From the IMG/VR virus record IMGVR_UViG_3300032323_001198, positions 1-59,633 of that record: DNA of 59,633 nt, one strand, 5' to 3'. Position numbers and translations under genes: made by a program. The notes under the pieces were generated by a model. The model made no database searches. It worked only from the letters and a program-made list of their open reading frames with translations, and was not told the DNA's origin. Position 1 is the stretch's first letter, and each line of letters starts with the position of its first letter. Positions 22,595 through 31,709 of the stretch are shown here, piece after piece. The DNA is from a virus.

Positions 22595-23582
22595 CCTTAT
22601 GTTTTGCTAAGGTTACTTCTCCGTTACATAAACACTGTAATTGTTTACATATAACTGGTTTAATTTCTGGTGAAAAATTCTGCACAAAATCTTTATCAAA
22701 AATATTAAAATAATAATCTAGCCCGTACAACTTCTGATTACAGTTTACAGTAATGTCGCCATTAAATAAAACCTTTATATCATTTACGCCAACGGTGCAT
22801 TCCCAACCAGAGAAGTAATTTAATTTGTTTAATCTTATCCAAGAATCAGAAGGCAATTCAAAAACTTCACCATCTTCAAATGTTACCCAATATCTGTTAA
22901 TGGTTCCTCTAAAAAATTCTTCTACTTCCTTAAAGTCGGGAACTCTTTTCTTTGCTGATTGCAAATAGTCTTTCTGCTCGGACGGATAACTGGTAACTCC
23001 GTCGATATGTATAGCCTTAAGGATAATAGGCCAATTATATTTGCTTTCTAATTGAAACTTTTCAACGATGCTTCGACATTTGTCAAAGTTCTTTGGATCC
23101 ATGAGTACATTGGCAACTACCATATGTTTATGAGAAAACAAGTAATCAGCCACTTCTATAATATGATTAGGATCACAAAATTCATTGTGAACAGATATCT
23201 CAATATGATCAAACAGTTTAGCATACTTTTCCCACCAATGTACTTTTCTAAATCCATTGGTAGCCATATGAACAATAATTCTATCCTGATACTTGCTTTT
23301 AAAATGGGTTAAAAACTCAGGCAAATGTTTCCATAAGGTAGTTTCGCCACCTAACAGATACAACTGTATAACATCTTTGTTATTTTTTAGGTAATAATCA
23401 AATAGGTGAGTAAAATTATTTTTTAATAATTCTACATTCTCTCCTGCGGGCCAAGGAATATCGCCTTCGTGAGAACCAGGAAAACAATAATTACAACTGT
23501 AATTACAGGTATTTCCTATTGCCCATTCTACTCTGATCTTTTTAGGATCATGATTGTTTTCAATTTTAATAATCTTTTTCAT
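22587..23582 (-). CDS. radical SAM enzyme
   Basis: A 331-residue enzyme with C26-x3-C30-x2-C33 (CNYSCNYC), YLLGGETTLW (GGE with T in place of P), and a C-terminal Cys cluster (WECTVG, TVNCNQ, PVICKQLQCLC). It is the last gene of a long minus-strand operon (27865 down to 22587) that also codes for a second radical SAM, two NWDD oxygenases, an amidinotransferase and a P4H-like oxygenase. It starts on an ATGA overlap with 23579-25000. Confidence 0.85.
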   Translation of the reverse strand: MKKIIKIENNHDPKKIRVEWAIGNTCNYSCNYCFPGSHEGDIPWPAGENVELLKNNFTHLFDYYLKNNKDVIQLYLLGGETTLWKHLPEFLTHFKSKYQDRIIVHMATNGFRKVHWWEKYAKLFDHIEISVHNEFCDPNHIIEVADYLFSHKHMVVANVLMDPKNFDKCRSIVEKFQLESKYNWPIILKAIHIDGVTSYPSEQKDYLQSAKKRVPDFKEVEEFFRGTINRYWVTFEDGEVFELPSDSWIRLNKLNYFSGWECTVGVNDIKVLFNGDITVNCNQKLYGLDYYFNIFDKDFVQNFSPEIKPVICKQLQCLCNGEVTLAKHKVS

Positions 23583-25000
23583 TCTACCAGTGTACTTAGT
23601 TCTGGGAAATACTCTTTGAAATTAGTCTTTCTAAGTGTATCCAATTGTTCTATATATTCTTTGAACGCTGGCAATAAATTAGTATGATCCTCTGCGTCCA
23701 TAAAGTCTAATACTGCCTGCCAGCGTTTCCACCCATATGGATTTTGTTTCCAAAAGTCGTCGTCTTGGCGATAATTTTCATGCAACCAATTAGCCAACTC
23801 CTCAAACTTACGTCTTACTTCTGCTTTGTCTTCTGGAGGTAAACAACGTATACTCAAGAATGTAGGAATGTACAATAAGTGCATATTAACAATGCCGCCG
23901 CCCGCTTGTATCCCCCCAGTGACATTTTCAAAGTTTATTTTCTTAAAATTTTGTTGTATCTTCCATTTTGCAAAATCTGGAAGATGTTTTATATTTAGAA
24001 TCTGTATAGCAGTAGCAATACTGACTTCTATGTTGCCAGGAGTGTTATCTAGTATATGAAGATTTTTTTCTATCTTTGACCAATCGCTGGGATATCTTAT
24101 ATAGTAATTTCTATCTCCTACAGCATCGATACTAAACCCTACTTTAACTTTTTTAAATTTTTTCCATAAATCTATAATCGAGTCGTCTATCAATAATCCG
24201 TTGGTATTATATCTAATTAATATTTTGTCAGCATATCCTTGTCTGATAATTTCTTCTAAGAATGTTTTGTGTTCTTTGATCAGTAAAGGTTCACCGCCTG
24301 CAAAATAAACCTGTTTGAGATTAGGAATTTGTGCATACATCTCTTTCCAGAATTCTGGATTTTCATGCCAATAATTATTAAAAGTTTTTTGATCCCACTG
24401 CATCTGGTCTTTGATTGCATCATGTTTGAACAAAGGAAATATCTTTTTATGATCCTGAACCCATAGACTGCTGTCATGCGGACTACACATTACACATTTT
24501 AAGTTACAGGTGTGTCCAAGTCTTAAATCTAAATAGACTAATTTTTCTGGTACAGTACCATCTTCTTCAGTCTGTTTAATTAATTCTTCTAGGTCAACAC
24601 CTTCCAACGACCAGTATGCTGTTTCCCAGATCCTTTTGCTAGCCACACCTTTACTTTCTTCTTTGAAACATTTTTGACAACTATTAGGTATGTTGCCTGC
24701 CATCATGGTAGTTCTAACTGAACGCATATATTCATTATTCCATGCGCTCAACGGAGTTTCATGACCAAAATTGGCAGGTGTTCCCTTTTCGTTTTTCACA
24801 AGACCGACTGTATGATCATTGCCTGCACCACTAGCGTTGGCGCTGCAACATAAACGCATATCCCCATTGGGTCTTGTAGCGAAATGTATCCAAGGTAAAG
24901 CACAGAATGTCGAAGATTCTGTTTTATCTTTGATTGTTTTTTGCCAAAAACCTATTTTAGATTCTTCAGGCTGCCACCAATATTCGTTTACATCATCCAT
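23579..25000 (-). CDS. radical SAM enzyme with N-terminal SPASM/twitch-like module
   Basis: A 473-residue enzyme of the same architecture as 19337-20611. N-terminal Cys module: C33 (CALPW), C51-C52 and C108-x2-C111. Core motif: C165-x3-C169-x2-C172 (CNLKCVMC), with YFAGGEPLL. The N-terminal module probably binds an auxiliary cluster. It lies between the NWDD oxygenases and the radical SAM at 22587-23582 in one minus-strand operon. A peptide or protein substrate is plausible by family; none is identified. Confidence 0.85.
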   Translation of the reverse strand: MDDVNEYWWQPEESKIGFWQKTIKDKTESSTFCALPWIHFATRPNGDMRLCCSANASGAGNDHTVGLVKNEKGTPANFGHETPLSAWNNEYMRSVRTTMMAGNIPNSCQKCFKEESKGVASKRIWETAYWSLEGVDLEELIKQTEEDGTVPEKLVYLDLRLGHTCNLKCVMCSPHDSSLWVQDHKKIFPLFKHDAIKDQMQWDQKTFNNYWHENPEFWKEMYAQIPNLKQVYFAGGEPLLIKEHKTFLEEIIRQGYADKILIRYNTNGLLIDDSIIDLWKKFKKVKVGFSIDAVGDRNYYIRYPSDWSKIEKNLHILDNTPGNIEVSIATAIQILNIKHLPDFAKWKIQQNFKKINFENVTGGIQAGGGIVNMHLLYIPTFLSIRCLPPEDKAEVRRKFEELANWLHENYRQDDDFWKQNPYGWKRWQAVLDFMDAEDHTNLLPAFKEYIEQLDTLRKTNFKEYFPELSTLVE

Positions 25001-25005
25001 TTAGA

Positions 25006-25551
25006 TTACCAAAAATTAAAAATATACTTAGGAACTAATCCGCAATTGGCGCCTGCATGCCAGAACCTTCTATCGCTCCATTCATATGTAGCACCTTGTT
25101 CTTGATTGTAAAAGCATTTATCATCTGCGCAAAATGCATGACCAAATTGAGGAGTAGACATGTGCGCATGCCACCTTTTAAAATTAGGAAGTTTAGATAA
25201 TTCTTCTTCGTTATCGTGAACATCCCAATGATAAGGTACTATCATTCCGGGATTAACTCTACTGATCCATGCACTATTATAAGTCTTTACTCCGACAAAT
25301 TCTGCAAATACATCAACTATGCGTCTATCAAAATTTGTTCCAGGTAAAAACATATCCCAACCCGCTGTTCCGCCGTCCTTTTGTAGAACATAACCAGCAC
25401 GATCCCAAATATCCAAGACATCGTGAACTCCAGGAATATTATCTTTTCTACTGTGACTAGGTCCTATGTAAGCGGGTTTTTGATCCTTTACTATAGAAAT
25501 TAATTCACTCCAATTTATCACACTGTTAGAGTTACCTACGTAAGTTATCAT
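25006..25551 (-). CDS. 2OG/Fe(II) oxygenase-like protein (NWDD family)
   Basis: A 181-residue protein close to its upstream neighbour: VINWSELISIV opening, WISRVNPGMIVPYHWD with H108-x-D110, FGHAFCADDKCFYNQ, and RRFWHAGANCG with H165. I choose the ATG at 25551, which overlaps the upstream stop (ATGA) and aligns with the paralogue starts; an upstream in-frame start would extend it into the neighbour. A tandem duplication is likely. Substrate unknown. Confidence 0.72.
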   Translation of the reverse strand: MITYVGNSNSVINWSELISIVKDQKPAYIGPSHSRKDNIPGVHDVLDIWDRAGYVLQKDGGTAGWDMFLPGTNFDRRIVDVFAEFVGVKTYNSAWISRVNPGMIVPYHWDVHDNEEELSKLPNFKRWHAHMSTPQFGHAFCADDKCFYNQEQGATYEWSDRRFWHAGANCGLVPKYIFNFW

Positions 25552-26117
25552 CTTGGTGTTCCTACAAAATGAAATAGATAAAAAGGTTCGGGCCCACAAT
25601 TTGTTCCTGCATGATAGGCTCTGTGATCATTCCACTGTATTACAGAATGTTGAGGCTCGTTGTAATAATGTTGATTGTCTAAAACAAATATATGACCAAA
25701 ACTAGGCTTTTCTATAAAACATGTATACCTGATCAAGGGGCCTTCATTGAGCCAAAACTCCTCGTGATCGTCTACATCCCAATGATAGGGTGCAGATCTA
25801 CCCGGCATTATTTCGCTGATCCAAACTCTTCGAGCCTTTGCGTTTACTAGATTCTCAAATACAGTTTCTATTTGTTTGTCAAAGTGTTCATCTGGATAAT
25901 AATCAAACCATTTAATGTTTTTTAAATCGTAGCCTGCATCTATCCACGTCTGTGAAATTTTTGTATAGGCGTCCATAACTTTAGAGTTTTTGTCTTTTAT
26001 TGTAGACTTGTCTAGAACCAAATCCATAGTGATCGGATCCCCACTTTTGTGGATTAGGGATTGCAAAACATCATCCCAATCTATTAAGTTTTTAGTGGTA
26101 ATCGCCATAGTGATCAT
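25548..26117 (-). CDS. 2OG/Fe(II) oxygenase-like protein (NWDD family)
   Basis: A 189-residue protein: LIDWDDVLQSL opening, WISEIMPGRSAPYHWD with H112-x-D114, FGHIFVLDNQHYYNE, and HRAYHAGTNCG with H169. It is the tandem partner of 25006-25551 and relative of 14785-15423. The start overlaps the end of the amidinotransferase gene; an ATG three codons later (26108) is an alternative. The tight coupling suggests that it acts in the same pathway as the amidinotransferase. Confidence 0.72.
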   Translation of the reverse strand: MITMAITTKNLIDWDDVLQSLIHKSGDPITMDLVLDKSTIKDKNSKVMDAYTKISQTWIDAGYDLKNIKWFDYYPDEHFDKQIETVFENLVNAKARRVWISEIMPGRSAPYHWDVDDHEEFWLNEGPLIRYTCFIEKPSFGHIFVLDNQHYYNEPQHSVIQWNDHRAYHAGTNCGPEPFYLFHFVGTPR

Positions 26118-27150
26118 CTCTAACTGTATCTAAAGTCACGCAGTGTGGACCTCCACTGAGTGTTCTACAATGTCTAAGTCGAACTGGTACAATATCAAAA
26201 CCTTCTCGCTCTAACTGATTGATTAAAACTGTCTGCGATTGTTCCACGGCTATTGTATGATCGTTGATACTTAAAACATTCATACCTAACCAAGGACTAG
26301 CAGGCGCCCAGTGTTCTATATAAGGTGTTTCTATGGGCTCTTCTGACCAAATCTTTTTCCACGAACGAAAGTATTCAGGAAGGTTAGATTCGGTAACTCT
26401 GGCAGGATTCAATAAAACAGTGCCAGCACTTAATGGTAATATACTTGTATCTAAATGCACATAAGCATAGATGTTATCTAAGATGTGAACCGTATATCGA
26501 TCCCCTAAAGTAGACTGCAACCATTTGGCACCTAGCCTATTTCCAGAATTAGAAATTAAAAAGAAAATATCTTTACCACATTTAATCACATTAGCAGCAT
26601 CAAATGCCGGCTCGAAATCTGTTAATGTTGGTTTGCTGAGATCAGTTCTGTCATATAACTCATCCAGTAATTGTCCTTTAGGAGCAGATATCCAACGACT
26701 GCCGGCATTAAAATAATTTTTAAAAATTTTTCTATAGGCAAAGTTTTCAAAGTATCTAGATCTCAACGGCATAGGAGTTTCTATAATCATATCTCCTATA
26801 ACTAATGCACTGTCTCTAGGACAGTAATTGTAATAACCTTCAGACTGCCAGTCAGTAGTTGAATGTGTTTTAGCCAAATCTAAAACATCTGGTCGTAAAA
26901 CTTTTATTCCTAGAGATTCTAGTTGTTGTTGAAAAAGATCTAGATCCTCTTTTGTTTCTTCTATGAGTTGTTGAGGATAGTATCCACCAGGCAATGCATC
27001 TACTGAATCGTAGTTTGCATAATCAACGCAATGGATATCTTTATTTTTGGTACGAGGTATACTAGCGTTTTCTGCTCTACCTAAAATAATCTCTTTTAAC
27101 GCTCCCCATTCTGTATTTGAATTTACTTTATTCATGTGACCTATCATCAA
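26092..27150 (-). CDS. glycine-amidinotransferase-like enzyme
   Basis: A 352-residue homologue of arginine:glycine amidinotransferase, which moves the amidino group of arginine onto an amine. Catalytic features are present: EPAFDAANVI (Asp), YAYVHLDTS (His), and GGPHCVTLD with nucleophile C337. The acceptor may differ from glycine. Start: ATG at 27150 overlaps the upstream oxygenase gene; ATG at 27135 (MNKVNSN) is also possible. It lies in one operon with P4H-like and NWDD oxygenases and radical SAM enzymes. A diverged second copy is at 31710-32690. Confidence 0.85.
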   Translation of the reverse strand: MMIGHMNKVNSNTEWGALKEIILGRAENASIPRTKNKDIHCVDYANYDSVDALPGGYYPQQLIEETKEDLDLFQQQLESLGIKVLRPDVLDLAKTHSTTDWQSEGYYNYCPRDSALVIGDMIIETPMPLRSRYFENFAYRKIFKNYFNAGSRWISAPKGQLLDELYDRTDLSKPTLTDFEPAFDAANVIKCGKDIFFLISNSGNRLGAKWLQSTLGDRYTVHILDNIYAYVHLDTSILPLSAGTVLLNPARVTESNLPEYFRSWKKIWSEEPIETPYIEHWAPASPWLGMNVLSINDHTIAVEQSQTVLINQLEREGFDIVPVRLRHCRTLSGGPHCVTLDTVRDDHYGDYH

Positions 27151-27865
27151 CTGGTTTTTGATTTTGCAAATCGTACCAATATAAACTTCTATGTGGAGGT
27201 TGATCTTTTAAAGGTTCCTGATTACTAACATAGTAAAAAAGTCTTAAAGTCTTTCTAGATTGATCAGTAGGACAATCTATTGGATCTGGGTATCCGTGAA
27301 AACAACTTTCATGGTGCTGCCAAATTATTGCTCTATTCCATTTAATATAAACTTTATTGATACTATCTTGATTATCAAAACTAGAAAATTCTAAATTACC
27401 GCCCCAGTCTTCTTGCCATCCCTCACTAAGGTAAACTATCAGAGTTAATGCTCTGTATAATTTTATAGTATCATTCCAATTAAAGTCTATGTGATTTTTA
27501 AGACTGTCACCTTTGAAACTTCTACTATATCCTGCTCCGATCAAATAAGGATCAGGTATAAGATGATCTATACCCGTAACTTGATTTAACCATTTCATAA
27601 AAGTCTGAGAATGCAATTGACCTATAACATCTTGTGCTAAAGGCATCAAAGATAGATTGTTACATTCTTCCATGTAACTTCCGTTTCTAGTAAACTTTCT
27701 ACAAAGGTCTGCGTCTATGGAATCAATTTCTTTGCTGAGATTTTTAGCTGTGTCTTCTGGAAAAAAGTTGTCTAAAACTATCATAGGTGCAGGACTCGCG
27801 TCTTTAAACACAGAGTTAAGATTTTTTACATCGTAATTTTCAATTAATCGATCAATGATGGGCAT
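27128..27865 (-). CDS. P4H/Ofd1-type 2OG oxygenase
   Basis: A 245-residue protein with the classical P4H-type core: LKNHIDF with H125-x-D127, a RALTLIVYLSEGW strand, WGGNLEF, CFHGYPDP with H190, and RKTLRLFYY with R208. Family members hydroxylate proline in proteins (for example ribosomal protein uS12) or small molecules. It is first in its six-gene minus-strand operon. I prefer the ATG at 27865 to a TTG two codons upstream; TTAAATAT lies six bases before it. Confidence 0.8.
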   Translation of the reverse strand: MPIIDRLIENYDVKNLNSVFKDASPAPMIVLDNFFPEDTAKNLSKEIDSIDADLCRKFTRNGSYMEECNNLSLMPLAQDVIGQLHSQTFMKWLNQVTGIDHLIPDPYLIGAGYSRSFKGDSLKNHIDFNWNDTIKLYRALTLIVYLSEGWQEDWGGNLEFSSFDNQDSINKVYIKWNRAIIWQHHESCFHGYPDPIDCPTDQSRKTLRLFYYVSNQEPLKDQPPHRSLYWYDLQNQKPVDDRSHE

Positions 27866-27871
27866 GATCAA

Positions 27872-27879
27872 ATATTTAA
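27872..27879 (-). promoter_or_regulatory. late-type promoter TTAAATAT, 6 nt before ATG
   Basis: Minus-strand motif heading the six-gene operon 27865-22587. Confidence 0.55.
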
Positions 27880-27921
27880 CCTAAAAAATTTTGGTGCAGA
27901 TAATAACGGAATAATTACAAT

Positions 27922-28512
27922 ATGAGCTTTGATAAAGTAACCGAATTTGAAAATACAATCGCAGAATATTTTGGATCCCCATATGCTGTGGCTGTAGACT
28001 GTTGTACTCACGGTATCGAACTGTGTCTTAGATTGCAAGACATCAAAGAAACCCTATGTCCAAAACGTACATATGTTTCTGTTCCAATGACCCTAAAAAA
28101 GTTAGGCATTAAATGGGACTGGAATAACGAAGAATGGCAGGATTATTATTTTCTTCCTGGAACAAATATCATAGATGCGGCTGTTTTATGGAAACCAAAC
28201 AGTTACATACCTAATACTATGATGTGTCTTAGTTTTCAATTCCATAAACATCTAGGAATTGGCAGGGGTGGAATGATTCTTGTAGATGATTTAGAAACTA
28301 AAAATCAACTAATACGCATGAGTTATGATGGCAGAGATAGAAATATCTTTTGGCCAGAACAGAATATTTCTACTATGGGATATCATTATTATATGATACC
28401 AGAAGTTGCTGCCGCAGGAATAGAAAAATTTAATAAAATAAAAGATTTAGAACCTAAAAAAATAGGGTACTCTGATTACCCGGATCTTTCATTGCTTCCT
28501 GTTTTTAATTAA
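27922..28512 (+). CDS. minimal DegT/DnrJ-type PLP protein
   Basis: A 196-residue protein, about half the length of ordinary DegT/DnrJ/EryC1/StrS aminotransferases, which add amino groups to nucleotide sugars. Seen: AVAVDCCTHGIEL (cofactor phosphate region), DAA with D85, and FQFHKHLGIGRGG with K109 in the PLP-lysine position. The C-terminal domain is missing. It may be a reduced active enzyme or a repurposed fold. It is directly adjacent (no gap) to a B12-type radical SAM gene, with which it forms an operon. Confidence 0.7.
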   Translation: MSFDKVTEFENTIAEYFGSPYAVAVDCCTHGIELCLRLQDIKETLCPKRTYVSVPMTLKKLGIKWDWNNEEWQDYYFLPGTNIIDAAVLWKPNSYIPNTMMCLSFQFHKHLGIGRGGMILVDDLETKNQLIRMSYDGRDRNIFWPEQNISTMGYHYYMIPEVAAAGIEKFNKIKDLEPKKIGYSDYPDLSLLPVFN

Positions 28513-30411
28513 ATGAAAAATGTATATCTTATACAGGTAGTAGACAACTACGGACCTAATAAGTTTTTGCCGTTAGCAATTTCTTATCATTGGCTTGACG
28601 CTATCTCTGACGAATATGTCGCACAAACATATACTTTAAAAGAAGTATTGATAGAAAAAGAAAACATAGATTCATTTGTCAGTCGAATTGAAAAACCAGA
28701 TGTATTGGTAATGAGTTGTTATATATGGAATTGGAACTATAACTGCGCATTGGCTGAGCGAGTGAAAGAATTATGGCCTGATTGTTTTATAGTTGTTGGC
28801 GGTCCTCAAATTAGCACCACTGATGCTTTCTTGTTAAAAAAACATCCTTATTTTGATATAGGAGTGCTAGGCGAAAACGAAGGAGCATTAACTATAATTT
28901 TAAAAAATTTAGAAACTAGAAATTTCCAAGAACTTTTAGGAATCAGTTTACCAGGAAAAATTATTTCAGGTGTAACAAGAACAAAAAACTTAGACAGTTT
29001 ACCTAGTCCTATTTTATCTGGATTTTATGATCAAATAATTGATCAATACGAAACACGAAATCAACAAAAATTTTTATGGCAAGTTACTATAGAAACTATG
29101 AGAGGTTGTCCCTATCATTGTACATTCTGTGACATAGGCGATTCGTACTGGAACAAAGTACAGATGTTTGACTTAGAAAGAATTTACAAAGAAATTGATT
29201 GGATATCTGAAAAACAAATTGAATATGTGTCTGTATGCGATAGTAATTGGGGTATGTTTGACAGAGATTTAGATATCACAAGATATGTTATTGAAAAAAA
29301 ATTAGAAACTGGATATCCAAAAGTGTGGGACATAGACTGGGCAAAAAATAATTCTGAACGTATTAAAAGCATGGCCATATTAGATAAAAATGCAGGCACT
29401 AATCTTTTTAAAGGAATTACTTTTGCTTTACAAAGTTTAAATGACAACACCTTAGCAGCCATAGATAGATTTAATCTCTCAGAACAAACTATTAGAGATG
29501 CTATGGATTTTTATAAAAAGAATGATATTAAGACTTATTCAGAATTAATATGGCCTCTTCCAGAAGAAACAATCACAAGTTTCACAGAAGGTTTACAAAA
29601 ATTAATAGACATGGGACAAGAACATTTTTTAATGGTTCATCCCTTATCCCTTACTCCTAATGCTCCTATGAGCGATCCTAACTACTTAGATAAACATAAA
29701 CTTTCACAGAAGAAAGTTCCTTTAGATACATTTTGGTTAACAGTTGACGACGAGAATTCGTATATTGTAGAAACTATGGGAACTGTTGATTCAACTAGTG
29801 TTCTAAACACGCAAGAAGTATTAGACGGATATATGATTGCTCATTGGACCATAGTCATGTACTACTATGGATGGGGACATTATATAATGAAATATCTAAA
29901 GAAACAGGGCACCAAAGAAACAGAGTTTATATTAGACCTTGTAAATTATATCGAAACAAGTAAACAAGGTTTGTTTTATAATGAACACGCAGTTACAAGA
30001 TCCAATATAGAAGAAGTTATTAACAAAGGTACGTTCTGGGGTAGAAAAATAGACAGAACTTACTGGGAGTATAAATCTGCGACTTGTATATTTTTTCAAA
30101 AGAACAGACAACAGTTTATTGAAGAATTAACAGAGTTTCTTAAAAACGTCTATAACATAAACAACGAACAATTGATAGAAATTAATGACCTAATGTGCAT
30201 AGACTACAATAAAACATATCCAGTGATTTATCAAACTAAAAATAATTCAGTGATAAAAGATTTATTTGATCTACATACTGATTATGTAGAAATATCACAT
30301 GAGGATTTATCAGATCATACTGAAGAAGAATTTTTTAGAAAAGCCTATCACTACCAAAGAAAAAATCAATACTGGAAATGTTCAATTAAATCTTTGAGTA
30401 AAAATAGTTAA
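28513..30411 (+). CDS. B12-binding-type radical SAM enzyme
   Basis: A 632-residue protein. Residues 1-130 resemble a cobalamin-binding Rossmann domain (VLVMSCYIWNW, FIVVGGPQ, GVLGENEG), without the D-x-H-x-x-G motif, as is common in this class. The radical SAM core follows with C199-x3-C203-x2-C206 (CPYHCTFC). The C-terminal 200 residues are unassigned. Family members methylate unreactive carbons or carry out ring-forming chemistry. It is coupled to the DegT-type gene. The 3' end overlaps the opposite oxygenase gene by 30 bases. Confidence 0.82.
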   Translation: MKNVYLIQVVDNYGPNKFLPLAISYHWLDAISDEYVAQTYTLKEVLIEKENIDSFVSRIEKPDVLVMSCYIWNWNYNCALAERVKELWPDCFIVVGGPQISTTDAFLLKKHPYFDIGVLGENEGALTIILKNLETRNFQELLGISLPGKIISGVTRTKNLDSLPSPILSGFYDQIIDQYETRNQQKFLWQVTIETMRGCPYHCTFCDIGDSYWNKVQMFDLERIYKEIDWISEKQIEYVSVCDSNWGMFDRDLDITRYVIEKKLETGYPKVWDIDWAKNNSERIKSMAILDKNAGTNLFKGITFALQSLNDNTLAAIDRFNLSEQTIRDAMDFYKKNDIKTYSELIWPLPEETITSFTEGLQKLIDMGQEHFLMVHPLSLTPNAPMSDPNYLDKHKLSQKKVPLDTFWLTVDDENSYIVETMGTVDSTSVLNTQEVLDGYMIAHWTIVMYYYGWGHYIMKYLKKQGTKETEFILDLVNYIETSKQGLFYNEHAVTRSNIEEVINKGTFWGRKIDRTYWEYKSATCIFFQKNRQQFIEELTEFLKNVYNINNEQLIEINDLMCIDYNKTYPVIYQTKNNSVIKDLFDLHTDYVEISHEDLSDHTEEEFFRKAYHYQRKNQYWKCSIKSLSKNS

Positions 30412-31188
30412 ACCTATTTTTTTATTGTGCCCAGAGCAAGCACAATGCAGTCTAGTTCTTTCAAAGGCAAAACAACTACCAACATTCCAGTGGATTATAG
30501 AATTTAATGTCAGGCCGTGTAAAGTTTCTATAGGAATATGTGTGAAGTTTTGAGCATGTATCTGTTCATTAAATTTTAATTGTGGGTCATATCCTATTAC
30601 GTTTGTGTAATCATAACATCGACCATCAACTTTACTTGTTTTTAAATCTTGTCTTGCATCTATTAGATATCTAAGGGTAGATATAAATTTTTCATCTATA
30701 ATAAAATCACTTATAGTTTCTGGAGAATTTAAACATTGGTCTAATAGTATTCGAAGATCTTTAATATAGGACCAACTATTGAAACGATTAGGTAAATTGT
30801 ATTCAAAGGGTTCTATTTTTACTTTGCTAAATCTTGCGCTCTCCGAATGCCAATGGTTATCAAATAGTGCTGTTGATCCTATACCATCTACAGACAATGG
30901 AAAAATAATTACATGTCCTTTTCTTGAACTTTCATTTTTTCCGCTGTCAACATGTAGACTATAACTTATCTTGGTATCAAAAAATACAACTTCTTCTACA
31001 TGATAATCATAATCTAAAATGTTATCTAATACATTTTTAATACTGTACTTAGGCCATTGACTGTCCCATTGAGGATGTTTGCTTCTAACATCTGGCCTAT
31101 CATCAACTGTTTCATCGTCTGTATGAAAATAATCTAACAGAGATCTAATGTTGTCGTTGGATAATTGATCATTGAATATTTGAATCAT
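30382..31188 (-). CDS. 2OG/Fe(II) oxygenase-like protein
   Basis: A 268-residue protein with SYSLHVDSG (H79-x-D81), a GHVIIFPLS strand, and RTRLHCACSGHNKKIGLTIF with H248 and a following Lys that could bind 2OG. A roughly 110-residue insertion separates the metal motifs, longer than usual. It shares one base with the upstream oxygenase gene, forming a two-gene minus-strand operon. Substrate unknown. Confidence 0.65.
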   Translation of the reverse strand: MIQIFNDQLSNDNIRSLLDYFHTDDETVDDRPDVRSKHPQWDSQWPKYSIKNVLDNILDYDYHVEEVVFFDTKISYSLHVDSGKNESSRKGHVIIFPLSVDGIGSTALFDNHWHSESARFSKVKIEPFEYNLPNRFNSWSYIKDLRILLDQCLNSPETISDFIIDEKFISTLRYLIDARQDLKTSKVDGRCYDYTNVIGYDPQLKFNEQIHAQNFTHIPIETLHGLTLNSIIHWNVGSCFAFERTRLHCACSGHNKKIGLTIFTQRFN

Positions 31189-31679
31189 TATTTGTAGCCA
31201 GTTATCTGAAGTGCGTATCTGTCAACTTTGCTAAGATTATAGAAAGCATGAGAATCATAACTATTCCAAGAGAACCAATCTCCCGCTAACCATTCGCAAT
31301 AAACTTTATTTTTAACCTGTAATACTTGCCCCGGAGAACTATCCTCCAACATTAAAACTATTCTAACAACCGAATCTGCATTTTCTAAGTTATGTATCTT
31401 TGTATATCTTTCATATCTGTCAGAATGCAAAGGAATATATTGCCCAGGTGTAAAAAAGTTAACTGCGGCTGTTATACCTTTTAGATCAAATTTATCCAAT
31501 ATATGAGATAAAGGAAAATCTATATCGGTTTCGAAACAATTATAAAATTTCATCGAATCTATACTGTGTCCATATTTGGAATATTCGTCACAGAGAATAG
31601 GATCTGGATCAAAATTGTATTTTAGATCTTTGAATTGTTGAATATTCCAGGTTGATTCGATGTGTCCAAAATTTCTCAT
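31188..31679 (-). CDS. small 2OG/Fe(II) oxygenase-like protein
   Basis: A 163-residue protein related to 9021-9515: FTPGQYIPLHSD with H85-x-D87, SSPGQVLQVKN, SHAFYN with H144, and R154 (DRYALQIT). It opens the operon with 30382-31188. A TTAAATAT motif on the minus strand ends four bases before its ATG, so the message is probably leaderless. Confidence 0.72.
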   Translation of the reverse strand: MRNFGHIESTWNIQQFKDLKYNFDPDPILCDEYSKYGHSIDSMKFYNCFETDIDFPLSHILDKFDLKGITAAVNFFTPGQYIPLHSDRYERYTKIHNLENADSVVRIVLMLEDSSPGQVLQVKNKVYCEWLAGDWFSWNSYDSHAFYNLSKVDRYALQITGYK

Positions 31680-31683
31680 AAGT

Positions 31684-31691
31684 ATATTTAA
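31684..31691 (-). promoter_or_regulatory. late-type promoter TTAAATAT, 4 nt before ATG
   Basis: Minus-strand motif upstream of the ATG at 31679. Confidence 0.55.
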
Positions 31692-31709
31692 TTTGATACA
31701 CTTTATAAA

